A stretch of DNA of 36,247 bases from assembly GCA_031263445.1 (NCBI GenBank), contig JAISFV010000010.1, positions 1 through 36,247 of the forward strand, written 5' to 3'. Shown piece by piece: positions 31,306 through 36,247 of this stretch. A model generated the notes under the pieces. That model did no database searches. It was not told the DNA's origin and saw only the letters and a list, made by a program, of their open reading frames with translations. How positions within the stretch are numbered: position 1 is the first letter of the stretch; the number at the start of each line of letters is the position of its first letter. Made by a program: the position numbers and the translations under genes. This DNA is from Synergistaceae bacterium. GTDB taxonomy: Bacteria; Synergistota; Synergistia; Synergistales; Synergistaceae.

Positions 31306-33705
31306 ATGATCGACATCCTGAACAGTTATCTGCGCTACGCCAGAGGCGAGGAGAGCGGATTTTCCGTCTGGTCGCTGCTCAATGTCTTCGGCTGCTTGGC
31401 ATGGCCGCTCATAAAAACCCGCAACGCGCTCTACGACAGAGGCATATGGAGCAGCATCGACCCAGAGATCCCGGTGATAAGCGTGGGCAACCTATGTCAC
31501 GGCGGCACGAACAAGACCCCTATGGTTGAGATGCTTTCGCGGAAGCTCCTGGAAACCGGCCTCTCCGTCGGGATAGTGAGCCGGGGGTACAGCGGGGAGA
31601 CCAAATCGCCGCTCTGGATAGGTCAGGACAGGTGGAGCTCTGACAGGGCCATAACGGGCGACGAGCCGCTGATGCTGGCGAACCGCCTGCCGGACGCCAA
31701 GGTCGTCGTCTCGCGCGACAGGTGCGAGGGCGTAAGGCTCCTCCACAAACTCGGCACCGACGTGGCCGTGGCGGACGACGCTTTCCAGCACAGGCATATG
31801 GGACGCGACATCGACATCGTCCTGATAGACGCTACATGCCCTTTCGGCAGCGGCAGGCTCTTCCCGTCGGGCATCCTGCGCGAGGGCAGGGAAGCGCTCT
31901 CCCGCGCGGACATCGTGATACTGACGAAGGTCGGACAGGCACCGCGCGAGTCCGTCGAGGCGACGACCGCCGAGCTCTCCTCGTGGATCGCCCCCGAGAA
32001 CATATTCACCGCGCAGGTGGCGCTGGAATCTTGGGTCAAGCTGGAAAGCGGGGAGATGAAAGACCCCAGGCTGGAGTGGGGAGAGACGGTCCCTGCCGGG
32101 AAGTTCGTGGCGTTCTCCGCGATAGGCCGCCCCGACAGTTTTTACCGGTTTCTCTCGTCGCTCGGGATAGAAATACTCGCGAGCAGATCCTACCGCGACC
32201 ACCACAGGTTTTCGTGGAAGGACATAGACGGCCTCGAAAGACTAGCCTCCAACCTCGGCGCTACCGCTTTCATCTGCACGGAGAAGGACATCCGCAACAT
32301 GCCCGACAGCCCGTCGATGACGCTGCCGCTCTATATACCCCGCATCACCGTCTCCATCGACAGCGAGAAATCATTCTGGGCGCGCCTGACGGAGCTGCTC
32401 CGCCCGAACATAGTAGTGGCCTCAAACGGGTACGGCGAGGACTCCATCGGCGCGCTTCTGGCCTCTTCCCTGCGGAGGCGTTTTCCTGCGGCGGACGTGC
32501 GCGCGTTCACGCTGGTAGGCAAGGGCGAGGAGTACGCCCGCAGGGGAATAGAGGTCATCTCACCCCCGTCCGAGCTGCCAAGCGGCGGGATCGTGAAATA
32601 CTCCCTGAAAGCCCTGCTCCGGGATTTCAGGCATGGCCTGCGCGACGACATAAAGAAGCAGATAGGCGCGTGGCGCGGGAACAGGAAGCGATTCCGAACG
32701 CCGCTCTGCGTCGGGGACGTATACCTGCTCGCTCACACGCTGTGGGGACAGGGCCTCTGCCCCGCGCTCATAGCCACGGCCAAGAGCGTACACCTGAACG
32801 GGTATTGGGGCATAGAGCGTTTCCTGCTCCGCCACAGGGCGCGGCGTGTATGGACGAGGGACTCCGACACGCAGAGTGAGCTGGCGCGCGGTCACGTCGA
32901 CGCCATTTTCGCCGGCAACCCGATAATGGACCTGGCCCTGGACGCGCAGGGCGGGGACGACCCGTGGGAATCCATGCCGGAACCCAGGGTCATGATCCTC
33001 CCCGGAAGCAGGCCCAGGGCATATTCCGACATCGCCCTCCTAATGGACGCAGTGAGCCTGATAGAGGCCGAGATCCCATGCTCGTATCTCATGGTGCTGG
33101 CGCCGACGATAGACAGGGAGCGCATTATCAAGGAGACGAACCGCGAAAGTGACGAAAACGGCAGGATAAGGGCGGGAGACGCCAGGGTGAAACTATCCTC
33201 CGTCCCCGTAGCCCAGGCCGCATACAGGGCAGACCTCCTGCTCGGGCTGGGCGGCACGGCAAACCAGGTCGCGGCGGGGATGGGCGTCCCGGTGATATCG
33301 ATAATCGAACGTGGTAAACTTGTCCAGAAGAAGCACCTCCAGGGCGCGGAGATACTGACGCCCCCGACGCCTGAGGCGCTCGCGCTGGCCGCCGTGAGTC
33401 TGCTCCGCGATCCCGTGAGGCGCAACGAAATGGCCAAGGAGGGGATCAGCCTGCTGGGGGGGCCCGGCGCGCTCAAATCCGTCTGCGGCTATGCCGCCAA
33501 TGAGCTTGGCTGGGACGCCAGATGCAGGCTGTACGAGAGGCTGCGCGCGATATGGATGCCCGAATCAGCCCGGACGCAGGAGGCAGACGAAGAAAAGATC
33601 GAAAGCGAGAACTCCCTGGAGGTGAGGAAGCGTTGGGAAATATCGACGAAAATCCGCAGAGGGCTTGCGCGGATCCTGAAAACGAAGGAAAGAGCAAACT
33701 CCTGA
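31306..33705 (+). CDS. lpxK: LpxK fused to LpxB-related glycosyltransferase-like domain
   Basis: One frame of 799 residues. Residues 1-362 are tetraacyldisaccharide 4'-kinase: VISVGNLCHGGTNKTPMVE (Walker A about 64-72), SVGIVSRGYSG, VVVSRDRCEG, VADDAFQHRHMGRD (catalytic Asp-Asp at 157-158), GRLFPSGILRE and CTEKDIRN. Residues 368-755 match the 'lipid-A-disaccharide synthase-related' family (TIGR03492-like, known from cyanobacteria): NIVVASNGYGEDSIGA, VGKGEEYARRGIEVISPPSE, LCVGDVYLLAHTLWG, ALIATAKSVHLNG, FAGNPIMDLAL, LPGSRPRAYSD and LLLGLGGTANQVAAGMG, a GT-B outline. The role of the second half is unknown. Walker A reads GGTNKTP where most LpxK have GGTGKTP or GGNGKTP. AAGAGG 6 nt before the ATG sets the start. 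Confidence 0.9.
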   Translation: MIDILNSYLRYARGEESGFSVWSLLNVFGCLAWPLIKTRNALYDRGIWSSIDPEIPVISVGNLCHGGTNKTPMVEMLSRKLLETGLSVGIVSRGYSGETKSPLWIGQDRWSSDRAITGDEPLMLANRLPDAKVVVSRDRCEGVRLLHKLGTDVAVADDAFQHRHMGRDIDIVLIDATCPFGSGRLFPSGILREGREALSRADIVILTKVGQAPRESVEATTAELSSWIAPENIFTAQVALESWVKLESGEMKDPRLEWGETVPAGKFVAFSAIGRPDSFYRFLSSLGIEILASRSYRDHHRFSWKDIDGLERLASNLGATAFICTEKDIRNMPDSPSMTLPLYIPRITVSIDSEKSFWARLTELLRPNIVVASNGYGEDSIGALLASSLRRRFPAADVRAFTLVGKGEEYARRGIEVISPPSELPSGGIVKYSLKALLRDFRHGLRDDIKKQIGAWRGNRKRFRTPLCVGDVYLLAHTLWGQGLCPALIATAKSVHLNGYWGIERFLLRHRARRVWTRDSDTQSELARGHVDAIFAGNPIMDLALDAQGGDDPWESMPEPRVMILPGSRPRAYSDIALLMDAVSLIEAEIPCSYLMVLAPTIDRERIIKETNRESDENGRIRAGDARVKLSSVPVAQAAYRADLLLGLGGTANQVAAGMGVPVISIIERGKLVQKKHLQGAEILTPPTPEALALAAVSLLRDPVRRNEMAKEGISLLGGPGALKSVCGYAANELGWDARCRLYERLRAIWMPESARTQEADEEKIESENSLEVRKRWEISTKIRRGLARILKTKERANS

Positions 33706-34496
33706 TAGCGGCAGGCCCCTGCATGTTGGAATCGCAGGAGCTGGGCGCGCGCGTGGCGGCAAAGCTCAAGGAGGAGTGCGAGTCTCGCGGCTTCGACTAT
33801 ATATTCAAGGCATCCTTCGACAAAGCCAACCGCACGTCCATACACAGCGAGAGGGGCCCAGGACTGGAAAGAGGGCTCGAATGGCTCGCCAGTATCCGCG
33901 AGGGCGTCGGAGTGCGCGTCACGACCGACATCCACGAGCCGTGCCAGGCCGAACCGTGCGCCCGAGTGGTCGATATGCTCCAGATACCCGCTTTCCTGTG
34001 CAGACAGACGGACCTTCTCGTAGCAGCCGCGAAAACCGGGAAACCGCTCAACATAAAGAAGGCGCAATTCCTGGCCCCGGAGGACATGGCGAGCGTCGTA
34101 GAAAAGTGCAGGGAGGCCGGCGCCTCTGACGTGACGCTGTGCGAGCGCGGGACGGCTTTCGGCTATCACCGTCTCGTAGTGGACTTCAGATCACTCCTCG
34201 TGATGCGCGGCCTCGGCTGCCGCGTCATGTTCGACGCCACGCACAGCATCCAGCAGCCAGGCGGCCTGGGTTCCGCATCGGGCGGGGACAGGCGATTTGT
34301 CCTGCCGCTCGCGCGCGCCGCTCTCGCGATCGGCGTGGACGCGTTATTCATGGAGGTTCACCCCGATCCCGAAAACGCGAAGAGCGACGGGCCCAACATG
34401 GTCCCCTTGGGCAAAATCGGGTGGCTCCTCGATCAGATCCGCGAGGCCGACTCGCTGTCGAGGGACAGGCTAGGCTTTGCCTCGCTCGACTGGTAA
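33633..34496 (+). CDS. kdsA: Kdo-8-phosphate synthase
   Basis: A 287-residue TIM-barrel enzyme condensing PEP with arabinose-5-phosphate. LLIAAGPCMLES, FKASFDKANRTSIHSERGPG, TTDIHEPCQAEPC, LQIPAFLCRQTDLLVAAAKT, KKAQFLAPEDM, DATHSIQQPGG and MEVHPDPENAKSDGPNM follow the family closely. The Cys in AAGPC is the metal ligand of the metal-dependent class; E. coli has Asn there. No ATG precedes the conserved core at a sensible distance. The TTG at 33633 gives normal length, with GGAGG about 10 nt upstream, and implies a 73-nt overlap with the lpxK fusion gene. Confidence 0.9.
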   Translation: MGNIDENPQRACADPENEGKSKLLIAAGPCMLESQELGARVAAKLKEECESRGFDYIFKASFDKANRTSIHSERGPGLERGLEWLASIREGVGVRVTTDIHEPCQAEPCARVVDMLQIPAFLCRQTDLLVAAAKTGKPLNIKKAQFLAPEDMASVVEKCREAGASDVTLCERGTAFGYHRLVVDFRSLLVMRGLGCRVMFDATHSIQQPGGLGSASGGDRRFVLPLARAALAIGVDALFMEVHPDPENAKSDGPNMVPLGKIGWLLDQIREADSLSRDRLGFASLDW

Positions 34497-34526
34497 AAAG
34501 AACATAATTCTACCGAGGTGAAAGAG

Positions 34527-35543
34527 ATGGACGATGAGGGGATAAACCCGGCAGAAAGCGGCGCAAGGGCCATTCCGGACGAAGAGCTCGTCCGCGTCGG
34601 CAGGGATGTCCTCTTGGAGGAGGCGCGGGCCGTGGGGCTTTTCGCGGAGAGAGTGGGCCGCGAGTTCGCCACGTCCGCGAGGCGTCTTGCGTCGTGCAAG
34701 GGGCGCGTCGTAGTTACAGGGCTCGGCAAATCCGGCCTCATAGGGCGTAAAATCGCGGCGACGTTCGCTTCACTGGGCCTGCCGGCGTTTTTTCTGCACG
34801 CCACCGAGGGCGCTCACGGAGACCTCGGGATGGTACGCCCGGACGACGTCGGCATATTCATCAGCAACAGCGGCGAGACGGCGGAGCTGCTGGCCCTGCT
34901 GCCGTATTTCCGGCGCATCGGCGCTCTCGTGATCGCTATGACCGGGAATGCCTTGTCCACGCTCGCCAAAAACTCCGATATCGTCCTGGACGTAGGCGTG
35001 GAGAGGGAGGCCGACCCCCTAGGGCTGGCGCCGACGAGCAGTACGACTGTTCAGGTGGCAGCCGGAGACGCGCTCGCGGGCGCGTTCACGAAATTGCGCG
35101 GCCTCGGGCCAGACGACTTCGCCCTCTTCCACCCGGGCGGGGCGCTGGGGCGCAGCCTCCTCTTGACAGTGGGGGACATAATGGGGCGGGGGGAACGCTT
35201 GCCAGTCACAAAGCTGGACTCGACCGTGAAGGACGCGCTGTTCGAAATAACGAGCAAGGGATACGGCGCGACGGCCGTAGTGGACAGCCTCGGGGAGCTA
35301 TGCGGCATTTTCACGGACGGCGACCTACGCAGGCTCATGGAAAAGCGCGGGACCTCGGCGCTGGATCTCCTGATCGGCGAGACAATGACCAGAAACCCGC
35401 GCACTATCTCGCCAAAGAGGCTCGCGAGCGAGGCCGTCCGCGTCATGGAAAGGTGCAAGATATCCGTACTCATAGCCGTAGACGACAACAAGCCGATCGG
35501 CATCATACACCTGCACGAACTCTTAAAGGCCGGGGTGTCGTAG
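34527..35543 (+). CDS. kdsD: arabinose-5-phosphate isomerase (SIS plus CBS)
   Basis: A 338-residue enzyme converting ribulose-5-phosphate to arabinose-5-phosphate for KdsA. The SIS domain spans about 40-185: VVTGLGKSGLIGRKIAATFA, FFLHATEGAHGDLGM, ISNSGETAELLALLP and LAPTSSTTVQVAAGDALA. Two CBS domains follow, from VGDIMGRGERLPVTKLDSTV and ETMTRNPRTISPKRLASEAV. The ATG at 34527 has AGGTG 6 nt before it; a GTG at 34518 is the longer alternative. It is 30 nt downstream of kdsA, so substrate supply and synthase are encoded together. The waaA start lies directly after its stop. Confidence 0.93.
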   Translation: MDDEGINPAESGARAIPDEELVRVGRDVLLEEARAVGLFAERVGREFATSARRLASCKGRVVVTGLGKSGLIGRKIAATFASLGLPAFFLHATEGAHGDLGMVRPDDVGIFISNSGETAELLALLPYFRRIGALVIAMTGNALSTLAKNSDIVLDVGVEREADPLGLAPTSSTTVQVAAGDALAGAFTKLRGLGPDDFALFHPGGALGRSLLLTVGDIMGRGERLPVTKLDSTVKDALFEITSKGYGATAVVDSLGELCGIFTDGDLRRLMEKRGTSALDLLIGETMTRNPRTISPKRLASEAVRVMERCKISVLIAVDDNKPIGIIHLHELLKAGVS

Positions 35544-36247
35544 ATGGGCTTCGCCATGAAGGCCTATGCAGCGGCGGCCTCCGCCGCCTACCCGTTCATC
35601 GAGGGCTGGCTGCGCAGGCGTCACGCCGAGGGATTCGACGAGAGGCAGGGCATATACCCCGCATCGAAACTCGAAAAGCTGAAACAGGGCAGAACGCTCT
35701 GGCTGCACGCCGTCTCCGTTGGCGAAGTCCAGGCCGCAAAACCAGTAGCCGACAGGACAGCCGCTTCCGGCTGGGGCGGGACAACCCTGCTCTCGACGGT
35801 CACGGAAACGGGCGCCAGGAACGCCGATATGCTCATGGGCGATAAAATAGCGGCGCGCGTTTTCGCACCGTGGGACATTCCGAAAATAACGAGGCGCGCA
35901 GTCGACGCGATCGCGCCGACCGTCTACGCCACCGTCGAGACGGAGGTCTGGCCGAACATCCTGTACGAGATGAAGCGGAGGGGCATACCGGCGCTCTTGA
36001 TCAACGGCAGAATTTCGGACAGGAGCCTCGCGCGGGCGAAAATGGCAATGCCCTTGCTGAAAGAGGCATACGGCCTGTTTGACGCGCTGATGGCACGAAG
36101 CGAGGAGGACGCGGGACGTCTTCTGCGCATGGGCGTGGAGAGATCGAGGATAACCGTCACCGGCGACACGAAGGTAGACGCGATCATTGACAGGAGGGAA
36201 AACGCCGCGCCCAAAATCCCTGCACTGCGTGAAAAAATCCTGCCCGG
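35544..36247 (+). CDS. waaA: Kdo transferase, N-terminal part (runs off window)
   Basis: 234 codons of a GT-B (GT30) enzyme that attaches Kdo from CMP-Kdo to lipid IVA; the C-terminal half is cut by the window end. An N-terminal hydrophobic stretch (MKAYAAAASAAYPFIEGWL) would anchor it to the inner membrane. RTLWLHAVSVGEVQAAKPV contains the catalytic Glu, LLSTVTETGARNAD replaces the usual TTxTxTG, ATVETEVWPNILYEMKRRGI corresponds to the TELWPN box and LINGRISDRS to NARLSERS. VTGDTKVDAI is the start of the nucleotide domain. The ATG at 35544 follows the kdsD stop with no gap. How many Kdo residues it adds cannot be told. Confidence 0.93.
   Translation, partial: MGFAMKAYAAAASAAYPFIEGWLRRRHAEGFDERQGIYPASKLEKLKQGRTLWLHAVSVGEVQAAKPVADRTAASGWGGTTLLSTVTETGARNADMLMGDKIAARVFAPWDIPKITRRAVDAIAPTVYATVETEVWPNILYEMKRRGIPALLINGRISDRSLARAKMAMPLLKEAYGLFDALMARSEEDAGRLLRMGVERSRITVTGDTKVDAIIDRRENAAPKIPALREKILP

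Overview
The window looks like the chromosome of a diderm anaerobe, most probably a Synergistota member. That assignment is an inference. It rests on a complete Kdo/lipid A gene set next to bamA, an argG gene under a T-box leader, a strongly GC-rich core, frequent GTG/TTG starts, and LpxI rather than LpxH. No ribosomal RNA gene was seen, so placement stays tentative.

Layout. (1) 1-3300 is an accessory, partly AT-rich strip. It holds the 5' end of a secreted protein, a decayed ISAzo13-type transposase tail, a VapBC-like AbrB/PIN toxin-antitoxin pair, a probable Rpn-nuclease C-terminal fragment, a cluster of REP-like palindromes, and a foreign-looking P-loop kinase gene. (2) 3568-9701 carries a large exported TPR plus propeller-like protein, a MeaB/ArgK GTPase, a ribose-5-phosphate isomerase B fused to uracil phosphoribosyltransferase, and a wecA-wecB pair for polymer or lipid-linked sugar synthesis. 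(3) 9821-14160 is a tight operon: murA, a P-loop/Asp23 fusion, a family 4 uracil-DNA glycosylase, uppS and cdsA. (4) 14157-16696 on the minus strand holds a hotdog thioesterase and argG, the latter behind a long T-box leader with its own promoter. (5) rpsD stands alone between a good promoter and a perfect terminator.

(6) 17782-36247 (running off the end) is an envelope-biogenesis supercluster, all on the plus strand: a two-domain sigma factor, a single-span membrane protein, bamA, an unrecognised outer-membrane-type protein, lpxD, lpxC, fabZ, lpxA, kdsC, one LptF/LptG permease, lpxI, lpxB, an MsbA-type exporter, an lpxK fused to an LpxB-related glycosyltransferase-like domain, kdsA, kdsD and waaA. 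This is nearly the whole route from UDP-GlcNAc to Kdo-lipid A plus flipping and export. kdsB and the late acyltransferases are not in view.

The most interesting points are four. The sigma factor and its membrane-protein neighbour lead the bamA/lpx cluster, a possible dedicated envelope-stress switch. LpxK is fused to an LpxB-related domain. RpiB is fused to UPRT and keeps an internal ribosome binding site. A multi-stem palindromic element sits inside the lpx operon, flanked by imperfect direct repeats.
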